Origin: CBDUEF01 sp018063485
GTDB taxonomy: Bacteria > Pseudomonadota > Alphaproteobacteria > Rhodobacterales > Rhodobacteraceae
Direction: 5' to 3'
Assembly: GCA_037045435.1 (NCBI GenBank)
Contig: JBAOID010000019.1
Coordinates: forward strand, 1-64,000
DNA length: 64,000 bases
Position numbers and translations under genes: made by a program. Below are positions 20,891 through 30,600 of this stretch, one piece after another (positions within the stretch are counted from its first letter, which is position 1; each line of letters opens with the position of its first letter). The notes beneath the pieces were generated by a model. That model worked only from the letters and a program-made list of their open reading frames with translations, was not told where the DNA came from and made no database searches.

Positions 20891-22084
20891 ATGACTGCGC
20901 GGCTGTTGGACCTGACGCGGCTGGTGTCGCGCTTGGGTCGCGGCCCGATGACGGGCGTTGACCGGGTGGAATATGCTTATCTGGCCCATTTGCTTGGTCT
21001 TGAAAGCGCGGTATTCGGCCTGGTGCGCACGCGGATCGGTTTTGCCTTGCTGGATCGGTCTGGTGTTGAGGCTCTGGCCGACCTGGTTCGCGGGAATACT
21101 TCCGTAGGCAAGGCGGGCCTGTTGGGGCGTTTGTGTTATCCCAAGTCGCCGCACCGTGCTGCGGCCGAGTCCGAGGTGCGGCGGCTGGCCATGGCGCGGT
21201 GTTCGCGTATCGGTTTGGCGCGCATGGTGCGGCGATATTTGCCGCAGGGGGGCAGCTACCTCAATGTCGGTCACGCCAATCTGACGCAGCGCAACCTTGC
21301 GGCCCTGCACGTTGCTGGCTGCGGGATCGCTGTGCTGGTCCATGACACGATCCCGCTCGATCACCCCCAATTCTGCCGCCCCGATACGATTCCAGGCTTC
21401 AGGCGCAAGATCTCTGCCGTGGCTCATCATGCGGATCTGGTCATCCACAGCACCCAGGATGCGCGCGCCAAAACCGAAAGCCATTTTTCCGCAGCCGGCA
21501 GGGTTCCTGCGGGCGTGGTTGCGAATCTGGGCGTCCCTGTTCCCGAACCGGGGCCACTTCCTGAGGGATTTGATCCACTGCCACCCTATTTCGTTAGCTT
21601 GGGCACGATCGAGCCGCGCAAGAATCACGCGATGTTGCTGGATGTCTGGGACAGTCTGTCTGAACCGCGCCCGAGATTATTGATTCTGGGTGCAAGGGGC
21701 TGGAGCAATGAGGCGGTTTTTACCCGTCTGGATAAAGCAAAAAGCGGTGCCTGCATCCTTGAGATGCCGGGCCAGGCAGATGCCGCCGTGGCAGCGCTGC
21801 TGCGTGGTGCGCGCGCTCTGTTGTTTCCCAGCTTTGCCGAGGGCTTTGGACTGCCGCCAATCGAGGCTGCGGCCTTGGGAGTGCCTGTTATTTCTGCCGA
21901 TTTGCCGGTTATCCACGAGCTATTGGGTGACAAGGCCGTTTACCTGAACCCTACAGACAGTTACTCTTGGCTGGAAACAATCAAAGAGTGGACGCAGCGA
22001 TCTGAATCTTCCTGCAACATGACTGCACCCTTTGTGCCGCCGCAATGGGCTGCACATTTCAATACGGTGTTAAGCCTTGTCTGA
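20891..22084 (+). CDS. Family 4 (GT-B) glycosyltransferase
   Basis: This 397-residue protein has the C-terminal Rossmann half of GT4 enzymes: SLGTIEPRKNHAMLLDVWDSL, then the donor-binding PSFAEGFGLPPIEAAALGVPVISAD with the conserved EX7E arrangement. The N-terminal half has VHDTIPLDHPQF, frequent in GT4 enzymes of capsule clusters. It starts three bases after galU. The C-terminus, after LLGDKAVYLNPTDSYSW, is shorter than in some relatives. Its likely role is sugar transfer in the same surface-glycan pathway. Confidence 0.88.
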   Translation: MTARLLDLTRLVSRLGRGPMTGVDRVEYAYLAHLLGLESAVFGLVRTRIGFALLDRSGVEALADLVRGNTSVGKAGLLGRLCYPKSPHRAAAESEVRRLAMARCSRIGLARMVRRYLPQGGSYLNVGHANLTQRNLAALHVAGCGIAVLVHDTIPLDHPQFCRPDTIPGFRRKISAVAHHADLVIHSTQDARAKTESHFSAAGRVPAGVVANLGVPVPEPGPLPEGFDPLPPYFVSLGTIEPRKNHAMLLDVWDSLSEPRPRLLILGARGWSNEAVFTRLDKAKSGACILEMPGQADAAVAALLRGARALLFPSFAEGFGLPPIEAAALGVPVISADLPVIHELLGDKAVYLNPTDSYSWLETIKEWTQRSESSCNMTAPFVPPQWAAHFNTVLSLV

Positions 22085-22113
22085 CAGTCTGGTGACGATC
22101 ACAAAGCGGCAAT

Positions 22114-23139
22114 GTGAGAGAGTGGAGCTTGGGTTTAGTATCGCAGTATATCCTCAGACTTGCCCGCAAACGCTGGCGAGTCAGGGCTTTCCGTAAACGG
22201 GGTGAGCTTCGGTCGGTTGTTGACCGGACAGATCGCTTTTCCGCCAACGGGATATTGCTGTTTTCCACCCTGCGCAATGAGCGGGTGCGCCTGCCGTATT
22301 TCCTGCGCTACTATCGCGATTTGGGAGTCAATCATTTCCTGATCGTTGACAATGATAGCGATGATGGCAGCCGCGAATTTCTGGAAACCCAACCGGATGT
22401 GTCGTTGTGGACTACAAAACACAGCTATAAGCGGTCCCGGTTCGGGGTGGATTGGCTAAACTGGTTACAAATGAAATACGCCCATGGGCATTGGGCACTG
22501 GTGGTCGACCCTGATGAGTTTTTCGTCTATCCTTTCTGCGACACCCGCCCGTTGCGGGCGCTGACAGATTGGCTGGATGCCAGTTCAATCAAATCGTTTT
22601 CGGCAATGCTGCTGGATATGTATCCCAAGGGCCCGTTTGATCTGACCCCTTACCGTGAGGGCCAGGATCCGCTGGAAATTGCGCCCTATTTCGACAGTGG
22701 CAACTATACCGTCACGCGCAATGCGAACTTTGGCAATCTGTGGATTCAGGGTGGGCCGCGCGCGCGCATGTTCTTTGCCGATCTGCCAGAGCGCGCACCG
22801 GCGTTGAACAAGGTTCCGTTGGTGAAATGGGATCGCCAATATGCCTATGTTTCCTCGACCCATATGCTTTTGCCTCGGGGGCTGAATCAGGTTTATGATG
22901 AATGGGGGGGCGAGAAGGCGTCCGGTTGTCTTTTGCACGCCAAATTCCTGGACACTTTCGCCCATAAGGCTGAAGAGGAAATGCAGCGCCGTCAGCATTA
23001 TGCCAACAGCCACGAATACCGCGCCTATCGCACCGGGATCAGCACCGAGCCTGATCTTTGGTGCAAATGGAGCGAGAAATACATCAACTGGCGTCAGCTT
23101 GAGATCCTCGGCCTGATGTCCAAGGGAAACTGGGCATGA
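22114..23139 (+). CDS. Glycosyltransferase, GT2-like (Glyco_tranf_2_4 type)
   Basis: The protein carries LFSTLRNERVRLPYFLRYYRDLGVNHFLIVDNDSDDGS near residues 50-88 and the metal-binding DPDEFFVYPF near 130, the pattern of the DUF23/GT92-like group that uses a DxD-type site. The start is uncertain. GTG at 22114 opens the frame without a clear ribosome-binding site, while TTG at 22129 lies after GAGAGAGTGGAG and may be the true start, giving about 336 aa. The downstream gene overlaps by ATGA. It probably transfers a sugar to a surface glycan. Confidence 0.8.
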   Translation: MREWSLGLVSQYILRLARKRWRVRAFRKRGELRSVVDRTDRFSANGILLFSTLRNERVRLPYFLRYYRDLGVNHFLIVDNDSDDGSREFLETQPDVSLWTTKHSYKRSRFGVDWLNWLQMKYAHGHWALVVDPDEFFVYPFCDTRPLRALTDWLDASSIKSFSAMLLDMYPKGPFDLTPYREGQDPLEIAPYFDSGNYTVTRNANFGNLWIQGGPRARMFFADLPERAPALNKVPLVKWDRQYAYVSSTHMLLPRGLNQVYDEWGGEKASGCLLHAKFLDTFAHKAEEEMQRRQHYANSHEYRAYRTGISTEPDLWCKWSEKYINWRQLEILGLMSKGNWA

Positions 23140-24833
23140 CGGTAGGTTTCGTCATGTTGTGTCACACCGCTTTGGACCGGGCGGCCCAAGTGGCGCGGCA
23201 TTGGGCCGAGCGCAACTGTCCGGTTGTGATCCATGTCGACAAACGCGTCCAGAAACCCGAGCATGATGCGCTGCTTCAGGACTTGGCCGATCTGACCAAC
23301 ATCCGGTTTTCCAAGCGGCACGCCTGCGAATGGGGCACCTGGGGGATCGTGGCCGCCACCCAGGAAGCCGCAACCGTCATGCTGCGTGACTTTGCCGAGG
23401 TGCGGCATGTCTATCTGGCTTCGGGCTCTTGTTTGCCGCTGCGCCCGGTTGAGGAGTTGATTGCCTATCTGGATGACCGCCCCCGCGTTGATTTCATCGA
23501 AAGCGTTACCACCAAAGATGTCGGCTGGACCATCGGCGGGTTGGATGTGGAGCGGTTCACCCTGCGGTTTCCGTTTTCCTGGCGCAAACGCCGGCGTTGG
23601 TTTGATGGTTATGTCCGCTTGCAGCGGCGCTTTGGCTACAGGCGCCGGGTGCCGCCGGGGATTGTCCCGCATCTGGGCAGCCAGTGGTGGTGCCTGACGC
23701 GGCAAACCCTGTCGGCGATCCTGCAAAGCCCTGATCGAGCCGAGATTGATCGTTATTTCCGCCGGGTGTGGATTCCTGATGAGAGCTATTTCCAAACACT
23801 GGTGCGGCAGGTTTCAGCTCATGTCGAAGGCCGTTCACTGACCCTGTCGAAGTTCGATTTCCAAGGTAAGCCGCATATCTTCTATGATGACCATCTGCAG
23901 CTTTTGCGCCGTTCCGATTGCTTTGTTGCCCGCAAGATCTGGCCGCGCGCTGATCGGCTTTACAACACATTCCTTGCCCCTGATGCCACCGGAGCAGCGG
24001 CGGCCGAGCCCAATCCAGGCAAGATCGACCGGCTTTTTGCCAAGGCTGTTGAGCGGCGCACCAAGGGTCGTCCCGGTCTTTATATGCAAAGCCGTTATCC
24101 GCATGAGAACTGGGAAAATGGCCGAACCGCAGCGCCTTATTCGGTGTTCGAAGGCTTTGCCGAGGTTTTCGAGAATTTCGAGCTGTGGTTGGGAAAGGCC
24201 GTCGGCACCCGTGTGCATGGCCATCTTTTTGCGCCCGATCGGGTGCGGTTTTCGGGCGGGGAAGCCATCTACAATGGCGCCTTGTGCGACAGTGCCGCAG
24301 TGCGTGACTACAATCCACGGTCGTTCTTGACAAACCTGATCTGGAACACGCGGGGCGAGCGGCAATGTTTTCAATTTGGCCCGAATGACATTCAGACGCT
24401 GAATTGGTTCATGGCTGCGGATTCAAATGCGCAGATCTCAGTGATCTCCGGCGCCTGGGCAATTCCCTTGTTCCACTCCAACCGTGACTTTGACAAAATC
24501 CGCCGCGACGCTGCATTGATGCAAAAGACCGAACTTGAATTCCTGGGCATCCTGCGCAGCCCTTGGGTGAAAGCGCGGGTGCGGATCTGGACACTTGCCG
24601 AATTCATCGAGAACCCGATGGAGCCCTTGCAAAGCGTGATTGATGAGATAAGCCCGCGTTCAACCCGCAGGCTGACCGAAGCTCCGCGGATGACAGACCT
24701 GACGGGTTTCGGCCAATTCCTGCAAAACCTGCGCAATCAGGGGATGCAGCCGATCCTGATGGGGGATTTCCCGCCCGGAGATGCGTTGCGTGCTTCTACA
24801 ACGCGGCGTGGCCGCCCCTATTTGGTAAAGTAA
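23136..24833 (+). CDS. Core-2/I-branching-type glycosyltransferase with C-terminal extension
   Basis: The N-terminal ~280 residues resemble the beta-1,6-N-acetylglucosaminyltransferase (GT14) fold: VGFVMLCHTALDRAAQVARH, VIHVDKRV, RHVYLASGSCLPLRP and GSQWWCLTRQTL followed by WIPDESYFQT. The remaining ~280 residues form a domain, beginning near KIDRLFAKAVERRTKG, that I associate with Rhodobacterales members (the DUF5928 type). Total 565 aa. It overlaps the preceding gene by ATGA and is followed three bases later by the sulfotransferase, so polymer branching and sulfation may be coupled. Actual donor and acceptor unknown. Confidence 0.82.
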   Translation: MTVGFVMLCHTALDRAAQVARHWAERNCPVVIHVDKRVQKPEHDALLQDLADLTNIRFSKRHACEWGTWGIVAATQEAATVMLRDFAEVRHVYLASGSCLPLRPVEELIAYLDDRPRVDFIESVTTKDVGWTIGGLDVERFTLRFPFSWRKRRRWFDGYVRLQRRFGYRRRVPPGIVPHLGSQWWCLTRQTLSAILQSPDRAEIDRYFRRVWIPDESYFQTLVRQVSAHVEGRSLTLSKFDFQGKPHIFYDDHLQLLRRSDCFVARKIWPRADRLYNTFLAPDATGAAAAEPNPGKIDRLFAKAVERRTKGRPGLYMQSRYPHENWENGRTAAPYSVFEGFAEVFENFELWLGKAVGTRVHGHLFAPDRVRFSGGEAIYNGALCDSAAVRDYNPRSFLTNLIWNTRGERQCFQFGPNDIQTLNWFMAADSNAQISVISGAWAIPLFHSNRDFDKIRRDAALMQKTELEFLGILRSPWVKARVRIWTLAEFIENPMEPLQSVIDEISPRSTRRLTEAPRMTDLTGFGQFLQNLRNQGMQPILMGDFPPGDALRASTTRRGRPYLVK

Positions 24834-24836
24834 TGA

Positions 24837-26243
24837 ATGCCGGCCAAGTCCTTTACGTCTTTTGTCATTTTCGCGGAAATGCGGACGGGTTCGAATTTCC
24901 TTGAGGCCAATCTGAACGCGATTGATGGCGTGTCTTGTCTGGGCGAGGCGTTCAATCCGTTCTTTATGGGCGGTGAAGGCAAACAGGAAATGCTGGGTGT
25001 CACGATGGATCAGCGCGGGGCCGATCCGTCGAGTTTGCTGAATGCCATGGCTTTGGTGCCGGGAATGACCGGGTTTCGCTATTTCCACGACCACGATCCG
25101 CGCGTTTTCGATTTGGTGATGAATGATCCGACCTGCGCCAAAGTGATTCTGACGCGCAATCAGGTTGAAAGCTACATCAGTTGGAAAATTGCGCTGGAAA
25201 GCGATCAATGGTGGCTGGCGAATACCAAGCATCTGAAAACCGTGCGCCCGAACTTCGACCTGGCCGAATTCCAGACGCGGCTTGAAGCTGTGCACGGATT
25301 TCAACGCCGCCTTGTTCATGCTTTGCAAGTTACCGGACAGACGGCGTTCTACATTGATTATGAAGACGTTTTGGATCTTGAGGTGCTGAACGGCCTTGCT
25401 GCCTTTCTGGGCGTTGACGGGCGGCTGGCCAAACTTGATTTCCGCTTCAAAAAACAAAACCCTGAGGCCTTGGCTGACAAGGTCAGCAATCCGCAGGAAA
25501 TGGCCGAAGGGTTGGCCGGGATGGATTGGTTCCACCTGGCGGAAACCCCCAATTTTGAACCGCGCCGGTTGGCCACCGTGCCGCAATACCTGGCGTCTGC
25601 GGCGGCACCGCTGTTATTCATGCCGATCAAGTCGGGGCCGGAACAGCAGATTAGGAAATGGCTGCAAAGCTATGGGCCGCTGCTGCCTGCCTTTGATCGA
25701 AAATCCTTGCGCCAATGGAAACAAGCCCATTCCGGCCAGCGCAGCTTTACTGTGTTGCGACATCCTTTGACGCGGGCACATGCGGTTTGGGCAGATTTTG
25801 TTGAGAAGGAATGGATGCCGGAACTGCGGCCCTATCTCAAACGGGTTCATAAATTCCAACTGCCTCCCAAGGGCAAGGGTTTCGCGACGCAAGAAGAGTT
25901 TCGCGCCGGGTTTCTGGTGTTTCTGGAGTTGATGAAGCATATTCACGCTGGGCGGACCGAGTTGCGGATGTTGCCGCAATTTGCCAGCCAAGGGGCGTGG
26001 ATTCAGGGCTTTGCCAGCCTGCAGGCCCCGGATATCCTGATCCGGGAGAGCGACCTGAACGAAGATCTGTCAGCTTTGACCGGTCGAGTCGGCTTGCCCA
26101 TGAATCCACTGCCCACGGTGGCGGATAAAGCTGCCTTCACATTGGCCGAACTTTACGGGCCTGATCTCGAATCCGCCGCCCGAGAGGCCTATTGGCGCGA
26201 TTATAACGGGTTCGGCTTTGGCGATTGGGCTCTTTCTGGCTAG
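24837..26243 (+). CDS. Tandem-domain sulfotransferase-like protein
   Basis: This 468-residue protein has two sulfotransferase-like halves. The N-terminal half has the PAPS 5'-phosphosulfate loop version RTGSNFLEANL (16-26) and the 3'-phosphate motif ILTRNQVESYIS (104-115), as in Stf0-like enzymes. The C-terminal half has FMPIKSG (261-267) and VLRHPLTRAHAVWADF (306-321), as in the Sulfotransfer_2 type. The first lysine-type P-loop is degenerate in each half (R or IKSG), so activity of each half is uncertain. It would sulfate a glycan, and CysQ upstream could clear PAP. The stop codon overlaps the start of a long inverted repeat. Confidence 0.8.
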   Translation: MPAKSFTSFVIFAEMRTGSNFLEANLNAIDGVSCLGEAFNPFFMGGEGKQEMLGVTMDQRGADPSSLLNAMALVPGMTGFRYFHDHDPRVFDLVMNDPTCAKVILTRNQVESYISWKIALESDQWWLANTKHLKTVRPNFDLAEFQTRLEAVHGFQRRLVHALQVTGQTAFYIDYEDVLDLEVLNGLAAFLGVDGRLAKLDFRFKKQNPEALADKVSNPQEMAEGLAGMDWFHLAETPNFEPRRLATVPQYLASAAAPLLFMPIKSGPEQQIRKWLQSYGPLLPAFDRKSLRQWKQAHSGQRSFTVLRHPLTRAHAVWADFVEKEWMPELRPYLKRVHKFQLPPKGKGFATQEEFRAGFLVFLELMKHIHAGRTELRMLPQFASQGAWIQGFASLQAPDILIRESDLNEDLSALTGRVGLPMNPLPTVADKAAFTLAELYGPDLESAAREAYWRDYNGFGFGDWALSG

Positions 26244-26354
26244 AGCGCGTTGTGTCAAATTGAATTCACCTCGCAACCCGAACGCATTTGCAAGGGCAAT
26301 CGCTGCCTCGGGTTGCGAGGTGAATACATGTAGCTGATTGAACGCAACGCGCTC
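26243..26354. repeat. Nested inverted repeat after the sulfotransferase gene
   Basis: An outer pair GAGCGCGTTG (26243-26252) and CAACGCGCTC (26345-26354) encloses a perfect 18-base inner pair at 26264-26281 and 26308-26325 (ATTCACCTCG... and its complement). The whole 112-base unit can fold as one long hairpin with an internal loop of about 26 bases. It begins at the last base of the upstream stop codon. It could act as a terminator, but its size and symmetrical GAGCGCGTTG ends look more like a dispersed palindromic repeat or a miniature mobile element. Confidence 0.8.
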
Positions 26355-26562
26355 TGGGCCCTGACGCACCCTGCAAATGCAGGGCGAGGTTTAACTTCTA
26401 CCTGGGCCCCCCGGTTGACAGCTCAGTGCTGGAAAAGAGATATCGGTGGCATATTTATGCCATCAATAGTATGGACGCCGCGTAATAGAACGATCTCCGC
26501 CTTGGTTTTGCGTTTGCGGACATTCAAACCATAAGTCCAGTGTAGTTAGAAAGAGACCAGTC
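26355..26562. other. Intergenic stretch with two small hairpins
   Basis: No gene was found. It contains a perfect stem CCCTGCA/TGCAGGG with a two-base spacer (26369-26384) and a second stem TGGCAT/ATGCCA with loop ATTT (26447-26462). These may be a terminator remnant and an operator for the efflux operon that starts at 26563. No convincing promoter hexamers were seen. Confidence 0.45.
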
Positions 26563-27675
26563 GTGTTCCACAACATCCGCCTTCACCGAATTGCTGCCCT
26601 GTTGGTTTTGCTGGCGGCAGGAGCGTGGATTGCTACAGGCCACTTTGCGGCCGTTGGCACCAATCAGGCGAAAGCTGAGGCATCGCAAGCGGCCGAAGCC
26701 CCTGCCCTGCAACCGGAGCCGGTGTTGCGCACCGTCGCCGGAATGACCCCGGTTTTTGCTGAACACGCCCGCAAGATCAGACTTTCAGGCGTGACCGCTC
26801 CAGATAAAAGCGCAACCTTGGCCGCGCGGGCCACTGGGGTTATCGAAGTGCTCGATCTGGCAAAGGGCAAGTCGGTTGCCCAAGGTAGCCTCGTGATGCA
26901 GTTGGAGGGCCCCGAAACCGTGGCCAACGCCGAAATCGCACAAATCGCTCTGGATCAGAGCGAACGCGATCTGGCCTTGGCGGAGCGGTTGTTCAAAAGC
27001 GGCAACACGCCCGAAACTCAGGTGACCAATGCCCGTTCCGCCCGAAACGCCGCTGCGGCGCAACTGAAACTGGCCAAGGCAACTGTTGATCGTCTGCAAT
27101 TGAAAGCGCCGTTTTCCGGCACAGTGGATTCCGTCGAGGTTGAAGCCGGCGAATGGGTACAGATGGGCGCGACCATTGCGACCATCCTGACGCTGGACCC
27201 CATTTTGGTGAAGGCTGAGGTGTCGGAACTCGATGTCGGACAGGTGTCCATCGGTTCGGCAGCACAGGTTACTCTGGTCAACGGCCAGAAACTTGACGGA
27301 ACCGTGCGTTTTGTGGCGCGCGAGGCCTCGGCGGCGACGCGGACTTTTCCGGTTGAGATCGCCTTTCCCAACAAAGACAAATCCATTCCGGCCGGCATGA
27401 CCGCGAAAGTCGAGCTTTTGGCCGCGCCGGTCATCGCTGTTACTGTCCCGCGTTCGATCATTACGCTGTCCGATCAGGGCGAGATCGGGTTGCGCGTTGT
27501 CGGGCCGGATGATGTTGCGCAATTTGCGGCCATTCAGGTGCTGGACGATACGCTGAATGGGCTGGTGGTGACGGGCATTCCGCAGGGGGTGCGCATTGTC
27601 GTGTCGGGGCAGGATCTGGTGCGCAATGGCGATAAGGTTGTGGTGGATGAGCCCGCCCCGGTGTCCCAGCCATGA
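26563..27675 (+). CDS. RND efflux periplasmic adaptor subunit (membrane fusion protein)
   Basis: The adaptor links an inner-membrane RND pump to an outer-membrane channel. The 370-residue protein has an N-terminal membrane anchor (RIAALLVLLAAGAWIATGHF), a lipoyl half-motif (ARATGVIEVLDLAKGKSV), an alpha-helical hairpin (~120-165), the second lipoyl half (LQLKAPFSGTVDSVEVEAGEWV) and a beta-barrel domain. The start is a GTG at 26563. It overlaps the pump gene by ATGA, so the two are coupled. No TolC-type gene or regulator is next to them. Confidence 0.9.
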   Translation: MFHNIRLHRIAALLVLLAAGAWIATGHFAAVGTNQAKAEASQAAEAPALQPEPVLRTVAGMTPVFAEHARKIRLSGVTAPDKSATLAARATGVIEVLDLAKGKSVAQGSLVMQLEGPETVANAEIAQIALDQSERDLALAERLFKSGNTPETQVTNARSARNAAAAQLKLAKATVDRLQLKAPFSGTVDSVEVEAGEWVQMGATIATILTLDPILVKAEVSELDVGQVSIGSAAQVTLVNGQKLDGTVRFVAREASAATRTFPVEIAFPNKDKSIPAGMTAKVELLAAPVIAVTVPRSIITLSDQGEIGLRVVGPDDVAQFAAIQVLDDTLNGLVVTGIPQGVRIVVSGQDLVRNGDKVVVDEPAPVSQP

Positions 27676-30600
27676 AGATCGTAGAAACGGCAATTGCCAA
27701 TGCCCGGCTAACGATTTCTGTTCTGGTTTTCCTGATGCTTGCTGGCGCGATGGCCTATGTCAGCATTCCCAAGGAAGCCGAGCCGGATGTGCAGATCCCG
27801 ATCATCTATGTCTCGATGGGTTATTCTGGGATCTCGCCCGAAGATAGCGAGCGGCTGTTGCTTCGCCCGATGGAAACCGCATTGAAATCCATCACCGGCA
27901 TCAAGAAAATGACCGCAACCGCCTATGAGGGCGGCGGTAACGTCTTGATGGAGTTTCAGGCCGGGGCCGATCTCGACAAGGCCTTGGTCGATGTGCGCAA
28001 CAAGGTGTCCCAAGCACGGCGCGATCTGCCTTCAGGCGTGGATGAGCCGACGGTGAATGAGGTGAACATCTCGGAATTCCCGGTGCTGGTCATCACGCTG
28101 TCCGGCAATGTGCCCGAGGTGGTTCTGTCCACAGCCGGGCGCGAGTTGAAAAACCGGATCAAGGAAGTGAACGGAGTTCTGGATGCGTCACTGCAAGGGG
28201 TGCGCGATGATCTGATCGAGGTGATCGTCGATCCGGCCAAACTCGAAAGCTATGGCTTGCGGCCCGATCTGCTGATTGCCGGGGTGAATGCCAACAATCA
28301 ACTGGTGGCGGCGGGCGCGCTTGAGGGTGCGGAAGGGCGCTATTCCATCAAGGTGCCGTCCCTGATCGAAACACCTGAAGACGTGGCGACCTTGCCGATC
28401 ATCTCGACCAATACCGCAATGGTTTTGGCCAAGGATATCGGCTCGGTGCGGGCCACTCACAAAGATCCGACAACAATCACCCGACTGAACGGCGCGCCGG
28501 CAGTGGCGATTGAGGTGTCAAAGCGAACTGGTGCCAATCTGATTGAAACCGTGGATGCAGTAAAGGCGGTTACCGAAGAGTTCAAGGGCCTGCTGCCCTC
28601 TGGCACCATTGTGACCTTTAGTCAGGACAAATCGAAAGATATCCGTCAGTTGTTGGGGGATCTGCAAAACTCGGTGCTGACGGCGGTGATTTTGGTGTTC
28701 ATCGTGATCCTGTTTGCGCTGTCGGGCCGTGCGTCGATCCTGATCGGGATGGCAATTCCGGCGTCTTTCCTGATGGGAATGCTGTTGCTGTCGCTGATGG
28801 GATTCACCGTCAACATTGTGGTGCTGTTCTCGCTTATTCTGGCGGTTGGCATGTTGGTTGATGACGCGATCATCGTCACCGAATATGCCGAGCGGCGAAT
28901 GTCCGAAGGCATGGACAAGCGTTTGGCCTTTGCGCAGGCCTCGCACCGGATGGCTGGGCCGGTGATTGCCGCAACGATGACGCGGGTTGCCGCCTTTTCG
29001 CCACTGCTGTTCTGGCCGGGGATTGTGGGCGAGTTCATGAAATACATGCCGATCACTCTGATCGTGACACTGTCGGCCTCGATGCTTTATGCGCTGATTT
29101 TTGTGCCAACGATGGGTGCGTTGATCGCCAAACCGTTCAAGGAACCCGCCAGGCACAAGGACGGGCCTTATATGTGGCTGGTCGGCAAGGCCGTGCGCCA
29201 TCCTTTTACCGTGCTGACGCTCGCGTTGGGCCTTTTGGTCGCGGTGCCCTATTCTTATGGCAAGTATGGTCGCGGGGTCGAGTTTTTCCCGAACGTCGAG
29301 CCGGAGTATGGCCTGCTTTATGTCAAGGCACGCGGAAACCTGTCGATTGAAGAAAAGGACACATTGGTGCGTCAGGCCGAGGCGCGGGTTTTGGGCTTTC
29401 CGGGGATTTCCTCGGTCTACACGCGGTCGGGCAAGGCGAGTGGTGCGGGCAATGAAGTCGCCGCCGATGTGATCGGGGTGATCCAGTATGAATTCGTCGA
29501 TTGGCGCGAGCGCAAGAATGCCAACGCGATTCTGAACGATCTACGTGCCAAAATGGTGGGGATTCCGGGGGTCGATATCGAAGTCTCGGTGCCAGCAGCG
29601 GGGCCACCGACCGGCAAGGCGATCCAGATCCAGCTATCTGCGGTCAACCCTGAAGGTCTGGGCACAGTGGCGGCGCAGATTGCCGATGAACTGGCCAAAG
29701 TGCCAGGAGTGATTGATATTGATTCGGGTCTGCCCTTGCCGGGCGTCGATTGGGAACTGATTGTCGATCGTGGCGCGGCGGCGCGTTATGGCGTGGCACC
29801 CAGTACCGTGGGCGCGATGGTGCAGTTGGTGACGTCTGGTTTGAAACTGTCGGAATATCGCCCGGCAGGGGCGGATGATGCGGTGGATATCCGGCTGCGC
29901 TTGCCAGCAGATCAGCGCACCGTACTCGCGCTGGATCAGTTGCGGATTGAAACCGCCAGTGGCTCGGTTCCGTTGTCGAACTTCGTCACGCGGGTGGCGG
30001 CGCCAACCACCGGGCAGCTTACACGGCTGAACAGCCAGCGCACGATTACGGTTCAGGCGGGAATTGCGGCAGGCGTGCAGACTGCGCCCGTGCGTGATGC
30101 CATCACCTCCGAATTGAAAAAGGCGGGGTTGGACAAGTTGGGGATCCGTTGGAAACTGGCGGGCGAGGATGAAGAACAGGCCGAGGCCGGGGCCTTTCTG
30201 AGCAAGGCCTTTGGCGCGGCTATGTTCTTGATTTTCATTGTGCTTTTGGCGCAGTTCAACAAGTTCATCTCGGTTGGTTTGGTCCTTTCGGCGGTGGTGA
30301 TGTCCACCATTGGGGTGCTTTTGGGTCTGTTGATCATGGGCCAACCGTTTGGCGTGGTGATGACCGGAATTGGCATTATCGCGTTGGCGGGGGTGGTGGT
30401 GAACAACAATATCGTGCTGATCGACACCTATGACACGCTGCGCCACGAAGGCATGGCCAAGATCGACGCGATCCTTGAGACCTGCCGCGAACGGGCGCGC
30501 CCGGTGGTACTGACGGCGTTGACGGCCATTCTGGGTGTGTTGCCGATTGCTTTTGGGTTGAATCTTGAGCTGTTGAACCACGAAACCACTTATGGCGCGC

